A stretch of 12,352 bases of DNA from Actinomycetes bacterium (GCA_009785885.1 WQUE01000155.1:1-12352); one strand, 5' to 3'; positions 1-7,889 are shown, numbered from the stretch's first letter. Notes: a model not told the origin generated them from the sequence alone. Translations and numbers: made by a program.

Positions 1-839
1 TGTACGTGCTGCTCCCGGTCCTGGACGACGCCAAGCACTATTGGGTCGGCGAGGCGGAGACCGACAAGCTGATGCGGCACGCCGGGGAGTGGTTGGCGGA
101 CCACCCGGCGCGCGAGACGATCATGCAGCGGTACCTGGCCCACCAGCGGCGTTACGTCGAGGATGCTACGGCCCGGCTGCTCGCGGCAGACGGCGCGGAC
201 AAGGTGGCCGAGGCCGAGGTCTCGTGCCAGCCGCCTTCCCTGGCCGTCCAGCGGCGCGCCGCGATCGTCGCCGCCTTGGTCGCGCGGCAGGCCTGGCGGG
301 TGGTCGATGTCGGGTGTGGCGAGGGGAGGCTGTGCGCCGACCTGTTGGGCGATGCGCGATTCGCGGAAGTGGTTGGCACGGACGTGTCGGCCGGCGTCCT
401 TGCCCGCGCCGAACAGGTGTTGGGTCTGGACCGGATGCCGCAGCGCCGGCGCGACCGGCTCCACCTGTGGCAGTCGTCGGTCACGTACCGCGACACGCGG
501 CTCTCCGGGTTCGACGCGCTGGTGTTGGCCGAGGTGGTCGAACACGTCGACCCCGATCGGCACGAGGCGCTCGAGCGTTGCGTGTTCGGCGCCGCCGCAC
601 CGCGGATTGTGGTGGTGACAACGCCAAACGTCGAGTACAACGCCGCGTACGGCCTTGGGGACACAGCCTTGCGGCATCCCGACCACCGGTTCGAGTGGAC
701 GCGCGCCGAGCTTCGCGCCTGGGCGGGCCGGGTGGGGGAGCGCTACGGCTATGAGGTCGAGGTCTGCGGCGTCGGCGAGGACGACCCCGAGATGGGTGCG
801 CCGACCCAAATGGCGGTGTTCACGCGGAGGGAGGATTGA
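1..839 (+). CDS. hen1: Hen1 RNA 3'-terminal ribose 2'-O-methyltransferase, C-terminal part (5' truncated by window)
   Basis: The reading frame is already open at the left edge (first whole codon at 3) and ends at TGA 837-839. Bacterial Hen1 is about 460-470 aa, so the N-terminal ligase-activating half (roughly 190 aa) lies outside the window. Numbering from the GTG at 6, which is internal and not the true start: the SAM-binding motif VVDVGCGEG is at 99-107 and the acidic strand-end motif GTDVS at 124-128. The Hen1 metal-site signature is EVVEH at 176-180 (E176, E179, H180), with a second histidine at H227 in the HPDHRFEW segment. TPNVEYN at 206-212 is also a Hen1 hallmark. All expected Mg/Mn ligands are present, so the methyltransferase looks active. 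In the known pathway Hen1 adds a 2'-O-methyl group to the 3' end of cleaved RNA before Pnkp seals it, which protects the repaired site from being cut again. The pnkp gene follows one base after the stop. Family assignment is firm; activity is inferred from motifs. Confidence 0.95.
   Translation, partial: YVLLPVLDDAKHYWVGEAETDKLMRHAGEWLADHPARETIMQRYLAHQRRYVEDATARLLAADGADKVAEAEVSCQPPSLAVQRRAAIVAALVARQAWRVVDVGCGEGRLCADLLGDARFAEVVGTDVSAGVLARAEQVLGLDRMPQRRRDRLHLWQSSVTYRDTRLSGFDALVLAEVVEHVDPDRHEALERCVFGAAAPRIVVVTTPNVEYNAAYGLGDTALRHPDHRFEWTRAELRAWAGRVGERYGYEVEVCGVGEDDPEMGAPTQMAVFTRRED
826..834 (+). promoter_or_regulatory. Strong Shine-Dalgarno site of pnkp inside the hen1 3' end
   Basis: Two overlapping GGAGG cores (826-830 and 830-834) lie in the last codons of hen1. 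The second core ends 6 nt before GTG 841. This site decides the pnkp start: the same frame stays open further upstream to 655, but nothing there is preceded by a comparable site, and the kinase domain begins about 20 residues after 841. Confidence 0.8.
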
Positions 840-840
840 G

Positions 841-3453
841 GTGGCCACAAGGGATGACACTGTCGATCCCGTGAGCGTGACGGCTCGCGAGGTGGCACTG
901 CCTGAACTCAGCTTGGTGCTGCTGATCGGGGCCTCCGGCAGCGGCAAGACCACGTTCGCGCGCGCGCACTTCGCGCCGTTCGAGGCGGTCTCGGCCGACT
1001 TCTGCCGCGGGCTGGTGAGCAACGACGAGACGGATCAGTCCGTGAACGCGGCCGCGTTCGAGGTGCTGAACACGATCGTCGCCCAGCGCCTGGCCGCGGG
1101 CCGGCTCACCGTCGTGGACGCCACGAGCGTACAGCCGGCGGCCCGGGCGAGCCTTGTGAACCTGGCGAGGGACCACGACGTGCTGCCGGTCGGCATCGTC
1201 TTCGATCTGCCCGAGCGCGTACTGCTGGAGCGCAACGCGCACCGCGGCGCGCGCGCCGTCCCGGAGGGCTCGATCCGCCGACAGCGTGACCAACTGCGCC
1301 AGGCGCTTCGCCGGGGGCTGGCCCGTGAGGGCCTGCGCGGTGTCCACGTCCTGCACAGCCAGGAGGATGCCGACCAGGTGGAGATCGTGCGCGAGCCGCT
1401 GTACAGCAACCGCCGAAGCGACCACGGCCCGTTCGACATCGTCGGCGATGTGCACGGCTGCCTGAACGAGCTGCTGGCCCTGCTCGACGCGCTGGGGTAC
1501 GAGGTTGAGCGCGACGAGGCGGGACGCCCCTGTGACGCGACCCACCCGGAGGGACGACGCGTGATCTTCCTCGGCGACCTGGTCGACCGGGGCCCGGATG
1601 TGGTGGGTGTGTTGCGCCTGGCGATGGGGATGACCCGGCGGGGGCACGCGCTTGCGGTTCCAGGAAACCACGAGGCCAAACTCGTCAGGGCGCTGCGCCG
1701 GGGCGGGCCGGGGACCATGACCATGGCGCACGGGCTGGACGGGACGCTGGCCGCGCTCGCGCAGGCGGGACGGGAGTTCACCGAGGAAGCGCGTGCCTGG
1801 TGCGAGGCGCTGACCAGCCACTACGTGCTGGACGACGGCGCCCTGGTCGTCGCCCACGCCGGCCTGAAGGAGGCCTACCAGGGGCGAGCATCGCGTCGCG
1901 TCCGTGAGTTCGCCCTGTACGGGGACACGACCGGCGAGTCCGACGAGTACGGCCTGCCGGTGCGGTATCCGTGGGCCGACGACTACCGCGGATCGGCCAT
2001 GGTCGTGTACGGCCACACGACCGTGCCGGAACCGGTGTGGGTGAACAACACGCTCTGCGTCGACACCGGGTGCGTGTTCGGCGGGACGCTGACGGCGCTG
2101 CGCTATCCCAGCCGGAAGCTGGTCAGCGTGCCTGCCGCCCGGGTGTATTGGGAGCCCGCCCGTCCGCTCGTCGCTCCGCCCGAAGCGACGCCGCGCCCAT
2201 CCACGCGGGCCGGGGACATGCTGGATATCACGGATGTGCTGGGACGGCGCCACATCGAGACGGCGTACCTTGGCCGCGTCGCTGTGCCGGCCGAACGGGC
2301 CGCCGGGGCGCTCGAGGTGATGAGCCGGTTCGCCCTCTCACCGCGGTTGCTTGCCTATCTGCCGCCGACGATGTCTCCCGTGGCGACGGCCAAGGCCGAC
2401 GGCTTCCTGGAGCATCCTGCCGAGGCGTTCGACTACTTCAGCGGGGAGGGCGTCGACGAGGTCATCTGCGAGCGCAAGCACATGGGGTCGCGCGCAGTGA
2501 TCTGGGTCTTCCGCGACGAAGACGCGGCGGTGAGCCTCCTGGGGGCGGCCCGGCGTGGCGTGATCCACACGCGCCTCGGCCGCGCGTTCTTCGAGCCGTT
2601 GGTCGAGGCTGAGGTGCTGGCACGCGTCGCCGGGGCGATCGCCGCGGCAGGGCTGTGGGAGGAATGGGAGGCCGACTGGGCGCTGCTGGACGCGGAGATC
2701 CTGCCGTGGTCGCTCAAGGCCGACGACCTCATCCGGCGTCAGTACCTCGCGGTGGGTGCGAGCGCGCGGAGCAGCCTCGGCGCGTCACTCGAAGCCCTGC
2801 GGCAAGTGGCGGCCCGGGGTCTCGCGGTGGCCGATCTGTGTGATCACGTGTCTGACCAGGGTGAGGACGTTGAGGCCTACACGCGCGTCGTCACCAGTTT
2901 CGCCTGGCCAACCCGTGGGCTGGAGGGCGTGCGCGTCGCACCATTCCAGGTGCTCGCCACGTCCGGGGAGGCCCGGTACGGCGCTGACCACCGCTGGCAC
3001 CTGGCCGTCGCCGAGCGGCTGGTGGCCGCCCAGACCGGTGAGCCGCTCCTGATTCCGACGCCCTCGCTTGTGGTGAGGACCGGTGACGCCGACTCCCGCG
3101 ATGAGGGCGTGTGCTGGTGGACGGACCTCACGGCCGGCGGCGGGGAGGGCATGGTGGTCAAGCCCGTTGCCACACCGGCACGGGGACGTGCTGGACTCGT
3201 TCAGCCCGGCCTCAAGGTGCGGGGCCCGGAGTATCTACGCGTCACGTACGGCCCCGACTACCGTCGTCCCGCCAACCTGGCGCGGCTGCGCGACCGCCAA
3301 CTGGCTCGCAAGCGATCCCTTGCGCTCCGCGAGTACGCGCTCGGCCTGGAGGCGATCGACCGCCTCGTCGCCGGCGAACCGCTGTGGCGGGTGCACGAGG
3401 CGGTGTTCGCGGTGCTCGCGCTTGAGTCCGAACCGGTCGACCCCCGGTTGTAG
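841..3453 (+). CDS. pnkp: Pnkp polynucleotide 5'-kinase / 2',3'-phosphatase / RNA ligase
   Basis: An 870-aa protein, the same length as the well-studied Clostridium thermocellum Pnkp, with three domains in order. (1) 5'-OH kinase, about residues 22-190: P-loop GASGSGKT at 30-37, the DFCR segment at 53-56, and an Arg-rich lid around 146-158. (2) Calcineurin-type phosphatase, about 195-430: GDVHG (D203, H205), GDLVDRG (D246, D249, R250), GNHE (N276, H277), AHAG (H339), GHT (H392). (3) Nucleotidyltransferase ligase, about 470-870: motif I KHMGSRA with predicted AMP-accepting K546, LLDAEILPW at 615-623, motif IV EGMVVKP at 769-775, motif V LKVRG with K792, then the Pnkp-typical EYLRVTYGPDY. No key residue appears missing. 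Known role: heal the 5'-OH and 2',3'-cyclic phosphate ends of ribotoxin-cut RNA and, with Hen1 bound, ligate them. GTG 841 was chosen for its strong ribosome site and family length. One base separates it from the hen1 stop, so the two are surely cotranscribed. Confidence 0.97.
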   Translation: MATRDDTVDPVSVTAREVALPELSLVLLIGASGSGKTTFARAHFAPFEAVSADFCRGLVSNDETDQSVNAAAFEVLNTIVAQRLAAGRLTVVDATSVQPAARASLVNLARDHDVLPVGIVFDLPERVLLERNAHRGARAVPEGSIRRQRDQLRQALRRGLAREGLRGVHVLHSQEDADQVEIVREPLYSNRRSDHGPFDIVGDVHGCLNELLALLDALGYEVERDEAGRPCDATHPEGRRVIFLGDLVDRGPDVVGVLRLAMGMTRRGHALAVPGNHEAKLVRALRRGGPGTMTMAHGLDGTLAALAQAGREFTEEARAWCEALTSHYVLDDGALVVAHAGLKEAYQGRASRRVREFALYGDTTGESDEYGLPVRYPWADDYRGSAMVVYGHTTVPEPVWVNNTLCVDTGCVFGGTLTALRYPSRKLVSVPAARVYWEPARPLVAPPEATPRPSTRAGDMLDITDVLGRRHIETAYLGRVAVPAERAAGALEVMSRFALSPRLLAYLPPTMSPVATAKADGFLEHPAEAFDYFSGEGVDEVICERKHMGSRAVIWVFRDEDAAVSLLGAARRGVIHTRLGRAFFEPLVEAEVLARVAGAIAAAGLWEEWEADWALLDAEILPWSLKADDLIRRQYLAVGASARSSLGASLEALRQVAARGLAVADLCDHVSDQGEDVEAYTRVVTSFAWPTRGLEGVRVAPFQVLATSGEARYGADHRWHLAVAERLVAAQTGEPLLIPTPSLVVRTGDADSRDEGVCWWTDLTAGGGEGMVVKPVATPARGRAGLVQPGLKVRGPEYLRVTYGPDYRRPANLARLRDRQLARKRSLALREYALGLEAIDRLVAGEPLWRVHEAVFAVLALESEPVDPRL

Positions 3454-3457
3454 GTCC

Positions 3458-3487
3458 GGCGGTGACGGCAGGGGCCACGGCTCCGCC
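3458..3487 (+). terminator. Weak imperfect hairpin after pnkp
   Basis: A GGCGG arm (3458-3462) can pair with CCGCC (3483-3487), and the stem continues inward with two mismatches. It lies just after the pnkp stop (3451-3453). There is no T run. It may help end the hen1-pnkp transcript, but such imperfect stems are common in GC-rich DNA, so this is only a candidate. Confidence 0.28.
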
Positions 3488-3490
3488 AAG

Positions 3491-3528
3491 TTGTCCACAG
3501 TGCGCGCCCCGTCGAAGATCTGTCCACA
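3491..3528 (+). promoter_or_regulatory. Pair of DnaA-box-like 9-mers upstream of comEA
   Basis: TTGTCCACA at 3491-3499 matches the consensus DnaA box described for Streptomyces and mycobacteria. CTGTCCACA at 3520-3528 differs only in the first base. The two are direct repeats 29 bp apart, start to start, and both are followed by G. They sit 52-89 bp before the comEA start, upstream of the candidate -10 box. I found no other copy of the 9-mer plus G in the window. Binding by DnaA and any effect on comEA are inference. Another transcription factor with a similar half-site is possible. Confidence 0.5.
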
Positions 3529-3567
3529 GGACGGGCGTGCGGCCCGATCGCGCGCGGCGGAAATCAC

Positions 3568-3573
3568 CAGACT
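3568..3573 (+). promoter_or_regulatory. Candidate -10 box for leaderless comEA mRNA
   Basis: CAGACT has the A at position 2 and T at position 6 that define actinobacterial -10 boxes. It ends 6 nt before GTG 3580, which would put the transcription start on or near the first base of the start codon. There is no Shine-Dalgarno sequence before comEA, which fits a leaderless message. No clear -35 box is visible. Confidence 0.45.
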
Positions 3574-3579
3574 GAAGAT

Positions 3580-4554
3580 GTGGGACGACTGGCATCAGAA
3601 ACGGAAGCCGACCTGGCGCGGCGCGCACGCGTGCGCAGGGCGCAGGCCGCCGACATCGCCCGCAGCCGTCTCGCGACGGTTGCCCAGCGTGACCGGCTGT
3701 GGCGCGGAGCCGACGAGCCGGACGGGTGGTCGGCCACCCACGCCTTGACGGGGACTGAACCGTCCGGGGACACAGGCGTGGATCTCGATGCGCCGGGCGG
3801 CTGGGACGGGCACCCATCCGACACCGGCGGGGATGATCTTGCCGTGTCGATCCGCGCGGTGGGCGCACCGTTCGCCGACGCCGACGACGGTCGGACGGTG
3901 GATGATTCCGGGATGCCCGCACGGGCCGTCCGGTTCGCTCGCGAGCACCTGGGCGTCATCGCTGTGGTGCTGGCCATCGCGACCGTGTTCGCCGTCGTCC
4001 AGTCGTTGCGCTCACGGCCCGAGTCGGTGCCGTCACCCACCGTGGTGACGCAGGCGCCAGCCAGCACACCAGCCCCCGCGGCGACCCTGGCCCCGACGCC
4101 GGCGCTCATCAAGGTGCACGTCATCGGGGCCGTCGCCTCACCGGGCGTCGTCGCGCTCCCGCCCGGCGCCCGCGTCGAGGATGCGCTCGTGGCGGCCGGC
4201 GGGCTGCTTCCCGCGGCGGACCCGGCCGAACTGAACCTGGCGGCTGTGCTCGCCGACGGCTGCCAGGTGGTCATCGGCACGGTCGACGCCCCAGAGGGAC
4301 GCATCAACGCTCCGGACGGGCCGGGCGCCGGCGGGACGGCGGGCGCCCTGTCCGCGGGCGGTGCGACGATCAACCTGAACACCGCCACCGAGGCGCAGCT
4401 CGAGACGCTGCCCGGCATCGGCCCGGTCACCGCGGGGAAGATCCTGGCGTGGCGCGATGAACACGGCCGGTTCACGGCCATCGCCGAGCTGCAGGAGATC
4501 AGCGGCATCGGCCCGAAAACCTACGCCCAGATCGCGCCTTATGTCAGCCTCTGA
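3580..4554 (+). CDS. comEA: ComEA family DNA uptake receptor (SLBB + helix-hairpin-helix)
   Basis: A 324-aa protein. Residues 1-123 are predicted cytoplasmic, opening with an Arg/Ala-rich, probably helical stretch (about 7-43) and continuing as a low-complexity Gly/Asp-rich segment. A single membrane segment lies at about 124-143. A Pro/Thr/Ala spacer (about 148-174) leads to an SLBB domain (about 176-234) and a C-terminal (HhH)2 DNA-binding domain (264-322). That domain starts INLNTA and carries two hairpins, LPGIGPVTA and ISGIGPKTY. Known role of the family: an anchored receptor that binds double-stranded DNA outside the membrane and hands it to ComEC. GTG 3580 is preferred because a candidate -10 box ends 6 nt upstream. 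The ATG at 3578 is in another frame. The gene overlaps comEC by 14 bp. The N-terminal region is longer than in Bacillus ComEA (205 aa total). Whether this strain is naturally competent cannot be seen here. Confidence 0.92.
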   Translation: MGRLASETEADLARRARVRRAQAADIARSRLATVAQRDRLWRGADEPDGWSATHALTGTEPSGDTGVDLDAPGGWDGHPSDTGGDDLAVSIRAVGAPFADADDGRTVDDSGMPARAVRFAREHLGVIAVVLAIATVFAVVQSLRSRPESVPSPTVVTQAPASTPAPAATLAPTPALIKVHVIGAVASPGVVALPPGARVEDALVAAGGLLPAADPAELNLAAVLADGCQVVIGTVDAPEGRINAPDGPGAGGTAGALSAGGATINLNTATEAQLETLPGIGPVTAGKILAWRDEHGRFTAIAELQEISGIGPKTYAQIAPYVSL

Positions 4555-6874
4555 GCCCGGGCGCGACAAGCCGGTCGACCTGCGGCTCGTCCCAGTGGCC
4601 GCGTGCGTGTGGGCGGGGTGCTGGGGGGCGACGTCCGGGCCGTCATGGCTTGTCGTCACCTCGATTGTCGCAGTGGTTGCCATGGTGGGCACCCTGGCGG
4701 CCTGGCGCCGGGGCCGCTGTCCGGCGTGGGCGGTCGCCTGCGCGGTCGCCGCCCTGGCGGCCGCCCTGATCGGAGGTCTGGCGTGGTGGAGCACCGCGAC
4801 GGGGCCGCTGGCTCGTTGGGCCGGCGAAGGAGCGGTCATCGAGGTGCAGGCGACGGTCAGCGGCGACCCGGTCACCTGGGCCGCGCATGGTGTGCTGCCG
4901 TCCCAGACGGTCGTGCCGGTGCGGCTCCGGAGCGCACAGGCCCGGGGTGAGACGGTCCGCGCGCGTGTCGCAGCCGAGCTGGTCCTCCGCAGCGACGCCC
5001 CGTCCCTCGCGGTGGGGCAGACCATCGCGGTCACAGCCAAGGCATCGCCGGGCGACCCGGGGTCGGGGCTGGCCGTCAGCCTTCGCCAGGCGGGTACCCT
5101 CGCGATCACCGGGGAACCGGGTCCGCTGGACCGTGCTCTGACCCGTCTGCGCCAGGGCTTGCACGACGCGATGCGGCTGAGCCCGCCGCAACAGGCCGGG
5201 CTCGTCCCATCGGTGGTCGTCGGCGACACGTCCGCCTTGCCGACCGGCATCGTGGACCAGTTCCGGGCCACGAACCTGTCCCACATCGTCGCGGTCAGCG
5301 GCACCAACCTCACGCTGATGCTGGGCTTCGTGTTGGTGATCGCCAAGGCCGCGCACGTGCGCGGCTGGTGGTTGCGTGGCGTCGCCATCCTCGGCGTCGC
5401 CTGGTTCGTCGCATTGTGCCGGGCGGAGCCGAGCGTGCTGCGGGCGGCGGCGATGGGGCTCGTCGGGCTCGTGGCGGCGGGAGCGGGTGGCGTGTCGCGG
5501 CGTGGCCCACGCCAGCTGTCGTTGGCCGTCTGCGGGCTCCTCCTCCTGTCGCCCTGGATGTCCCACTCGTGGGGGTTCGCCCTGTCCGCCCTGGCCACTG
5601 GGGGAATCATCTGGTGGGCCGAGCCATGGCAGCGGATCATGTCGCGCTGGGCGCCGCGCGTGCTCGCGGGCGGCCTGTGCGTGTCGTTGGCCGCCCAACT
5701 CGCCACCCAACCGTTGGTCACCGCGCTCAACGGGCAGGTGAGTCTCGTCGGGTTGTTTGCGAATCTGGCGGCGGCCCCCTTCGTCGGGCCGGTCACGGTG
5801 CTCGGTCTGATCGCCTGTCTCGTCTCGACGGTGTCATCGGCGGCGGCAGCCGGTGTGGGGTGGCTGGCCGGATGGTGTGCCCAGCCGATCCTGCTCATCG
5901 CCCAGACGGGCTCGGGCCTGCCCGGGGCGACGCTGCCGGTCGGTGCGTCCGCCGTCGCACTGGTGGTCGTGGCCGCCGTGTGCCTCGGCCTGGCGCAGGT
6001 CGTGGATCGCCTCCTGGCCCGGCCCTGGGCGTGTGCGGCCGGAGCCACACTCCTCGTCGTCGGCGTGCTCGTCCCCACACCCACGCCAGGCTGGCCGGCC
6101 GATTGGCAGGTCGTCTTCTGCGACGTGGGACAGGGCGACGCGGCCGTCGTCAGCGTCGGCGGGGGGTCGGGTCTCGTCATCGACACCGGCCCAGAGCCCG
6201 CGGCGCTGCGACGCTGCCTGGACTCACTCGGCATCCGTCAGGTGCCGCTGCTGGTTCTCACCCACGAACACGCCGACCACACGGGTGGGCTGCCCGGCCT
6301 GGCCGGCCGGTACGCGATCGGCCAGGTCATGGTGCGCGCCGGGTTGGGTGCCGACGAACTCGCGCGGGAACGCGCGATCCTCCCCGGTGTCCCGTTCACG
6401 TCCACCGTGGCCGGTCAGCGCCTGTCCATCGGGCCGGCGACGTGGTCCACGATCGTCTCCGGACCCGTGTTCACGCTGACCGATCCGGGGGAGGGCGAGG
6501 ACCCCGGCGCGAACAACGCCAGCACGATCGGTCTGGTGGAGGTGGGCGACCTGCGGGTTCTGTTCAGCGGCGACGCCGAGCCCGCCGAACAAGCCGCCGC
6601 GCTCGCGGCGGCCCCGGGGCTTTCAGCCGACGTCCTGAAGGTGCCGCATCACGGCTCCGCGCGCCAGGACACGGACTTCCTGGCGGCCGGGGCGGCGACA
6701 GTCGCGGTCATCAGCGTGGGCGCTGACAACGACTACGGCCACCCGGCTGCCGGCACGGTGTCGGCCCTCCAGCGCGCAGGGATGCGCGTCTGGCGCACCG
6801 ACGAGCGTGGCGCCGTGGCGATCGCCCGGCACGGTGCCGAGGTGGTGGTGAGGGCGCAGCGGGCACCGCCGTGA
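4541..6874 (+). CDS. comEC: ComEC/Rec2 DNA internalisation channel with metallo-beta-lactamase domain
   Basis: A 777-aa membrane protein. It has N-terminal hydrophobic segments (about 14-54 and 62-84), then a soluble DUF4131/OB-like region (about 95-195). The Competence domain (about 215-490) has many membrane helices and the family motif HIVAVSGTNL at 248-257. After a last hydrophobic segment (about 498-512) comes a C-terminal metallo-beta-lactamase domain. It contains QGDA (531-534), VIDTG (546-550), the metal motif THEHADHTGG (574-583; H575, H577, D579, H580), SGDAE (676-680), PHHGS (702-706) and YGHP (732-735). Known role: one strand of incoming DNA passes through the channel, and the hydrolase domain is thought to degrade the other. 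All metal-binding motifs are intact. ATG 4541 overlaps the comEA end by 14 bp and has no Shine-Dalgarno site, which suggests translational coupling. The frame is open further upstream to 4457, but that stretch is comEA coding sequence read out of frame. Confidence 0.95.
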   Translation: MSASEPGRDKPVDLRLVPVAACVWAGCWGATSGPSWLVVTSIVAVVAMVGTLAAWRRGRCPAWAVACAVAALAAALIGGLAWWSTATGPLARWAGEGAVIEVQATVSGDPVTWAAHGVLPSQTVVPVRLRSAQARGETVRARVAAELVLRSDAPSLAVGQTIAVTAKASPGDPGSGLAVSLRQAGTLAITGEPGPLDRALTRLRQGLHDAMRLSPPQQAGLVPSVVVGDTSALPTGIVDQFRATNLSHIVAVSGTNLTLMLGFVLVIAKAAHVRGWWLRGVAILGVAWFVALCRAEPSVLRAAAMGLVGLVAAGAGGVSRRGPRQLSLAVCGLLLLSPWMSHSWGFALSALATGGIIWWAEPWQRIMSRWAPRVLAGGLCVSLAAQLATQPLVTALNGQVSLVGLFANLAAAPFVGPVTVLGLIACLVSTVSSAAAAGVGWLAGWCAQPILLIAQTGSGLPGATLPVGASAVALVVVAAVCLGLAQVVDRLLARPWACAAGATLLVVGVLVPTPTPGWPADWQVVFCDVGQGDAAVVSVGGGSGLVIDTGPEPAALRRCLDSLGIRQVPLLVLTHEHADHTGGLPGLAGRYAIGQVMVRAGLGADELARERAILPGVPFTSTVAGQRLSIGPATWSTIVSGPVFTLTDPGEGEDPGANNASTIGLVEVGDLRVLFSGDAEPAEQAAALAAAPGLSADVLKVPHHGSARQDTDFLAAGAATVAVISVGADNDYGHPAAGTVSALQRAGMRVWRTDERGAVAIARHGAEVVVRAQRAPP

Positions 6875-6905
6875 CGGCCGGGCCGCCAGCGCGATGAGTC
6901 CATGG

Positions 6906-6911
6906 CACGAT
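6906..6911 (+). promoter_or_regulatory. Candidate -10 box for leaderless holA mRNA
   Basis: CACGAT (A2, T6) ends 6 nt before GTG 6918, inside the TGGCACGATAGACCCGTG string. This arrangement is typical of actinobacterial leaderless starts. It lies 32 nt past the comEC stop, so holA may have its own promoter as well as read-through from comEC. No ribosome site is present. Confidence 0.5.
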
Positions 6912-6917
6912 AGACCC

Positions 6918-7889
6918 GTGGATGAATCCGTCTTCGGCACGAGCCTGCTGGTCGTCGGTCCCGAACCGCTGCTGATCGAGCGGGAAATCGCCGCGCGCGT
7001 CACCGCCGCCCGGCAGGCCGTACCCGACGCCGAACTGGTCGACCTGGGCGCTTCGGAACTTGCCGAGGGACGCCTGCCCGAAGCGATCGGCGGATCGCTG
7101 TTCGCGGCGCGCAGCATCGTGATCGTCCGGGACCTGACCGCGCTGCCGCCCGAACAGGCGGACCTCCTCGTGCAGACGGCGCGGCACCCCGGGGACGACC
7201 TGTGCTTCGTCGTGGCCCATCCCGGCGGCAACACCGGTAAGGGCCTGCTCGACAAGGTCGCCGGCGTCGTGACGCAGCGTGTGCGGGTGGACCCGGTGAA
7301 ACCGTGGGAGCTACCGACGTACGTGATCGGGGAGGCCCGGCGGTTGGGCGTGCGGTTGGACGCCGCCGCCGCGCAGGTGCTCGTGGACGCCGTGGGGACC
7401 GATCTGGCGGCCCTGAGTGCGGCCGTCGCACAACTGGCCAGCGACTGGGCGGGCAGCGCGCTCGATGTGGCGATGGTGAACCGCTACTTCGCCGGCCGGG
7501 CCGAGGTGACCGGGTTCGCCGTCGCCGACGACGTGATGCGCGGTCGCACCGACCAGGCGCTCGACCGGCTGCGCTGGGCGCTGTCCACGGGGGTCAGCTC
7601 GGTGCTCATCATCTCCGCGCTCGCGGCGGCCCTGCGTAATCTGGGGCGATACCTCGACCTGCGCGCGTCGCGCCTGGCGCCCGCGGACCTGGCGCGCCGG
7701 GTGGGCGTTCCGACGTGGAAGCTGAAGGACCTGAGCGTGCAGGCCCGCATCTGGAGCAGCCGCTCAATCGCGGTCGCCATCCAGGCCACCGCCCTAGCCG
7801 ACGCGCAGGTCAAGGGGGCGGCGACGGATCCCGATTACGCTCTGGAGCGGCTTGTTCTGGCGCTCGACCGGGCGCGCCGCAGCGCCTGA
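6918..7889 (+). CDS. holA: DNA polymerase III subunit delta (clamp-loader wrench)
   Basis: A 323-aa protein matching the actinobacterial HolA family in length and layout. The N-terminal AAA+-like domain is at about 8-130, with LLVVGPEPLLIEREI at the start. The family segment GGSLFAARSIVIVRDL is at 58-73, where delta begins its conserved second strand. A middle helical domain (about 135-195) contains LGVRLDAAAAQVLVDAVG. A C-terminal collar helical domain (about 205-318) contains GRTDQALDRLRWAL. Known role: opens the beta sliding clamp in the replicase clamp loader; delta itself does not hydrolyse ATP and needs no intact Walker motifs. GTG 6918 is preferred over the in-frame ATG 6894. The region before 6894 has no ribosome site, and 6918 has a -10-like box at the spacing expected for a leaderless message. 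The shorter form loses only eight residues that match nothing in the family. The holA position after comEC is conserved in Actinomycetota. Confidence 0.92.
   Translation: MDESVFGTSLLVVGPEPLLIEREIAARVTAARQAVPDAELVDLGASELAEGRLPEAIGGSLFAARSIVIVRDLTALPPEQADLLVQTARHPGDDLCFVVAHPGGNTGKGLLDKVAGVVTQRVRVDPVKPWELPTYVIGEARRLGVRLDAAAAQVLVDAVGTDLAALSAAVAQLASDWAGSALDVAMVNRYFAGRAEVTGFAVADDVMRGRTDQALDRLRWALSTGVSSVLIISALAAALRNLGRYLDLRASRLAPADLARRVGVPTWKLKDLSVQARIWSSRSIAVAIQATALADAQVKGAATDPDYALERLVLALDRARRSA

Noticed and set aside
655..840. In-frame extension of pnkp upstream to 655, giving a 932-aa protein
   Set aside because: The extra 62 residues are hen1 coding sequence read out of frame. GTG 841 has a strong ribosome site and gives exactly the family length.
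3578..3748. ATG 3578 as the start of a gene
   Set aside because: It is in a different frame from comEA and the frame holds no recognisable protein. comEA is clear from GTG 3580.
4138..6234. Long minus-strand open frame antisense to comEA-comEC
   Set aside because: The composition is low-complexity (Thr/Ala/Arg/Pro rich) with no motif, while the opposite strand encodes clear comEA and comEC. It is a typical GC-rich shadow frame.
6894..6917. ATG 6894 as the holA start
   Set aside because: It has no ribosome site, adds eight residues that match nothing in the family, and would put the -10-like box inside the gene. It remains a possible alternative.
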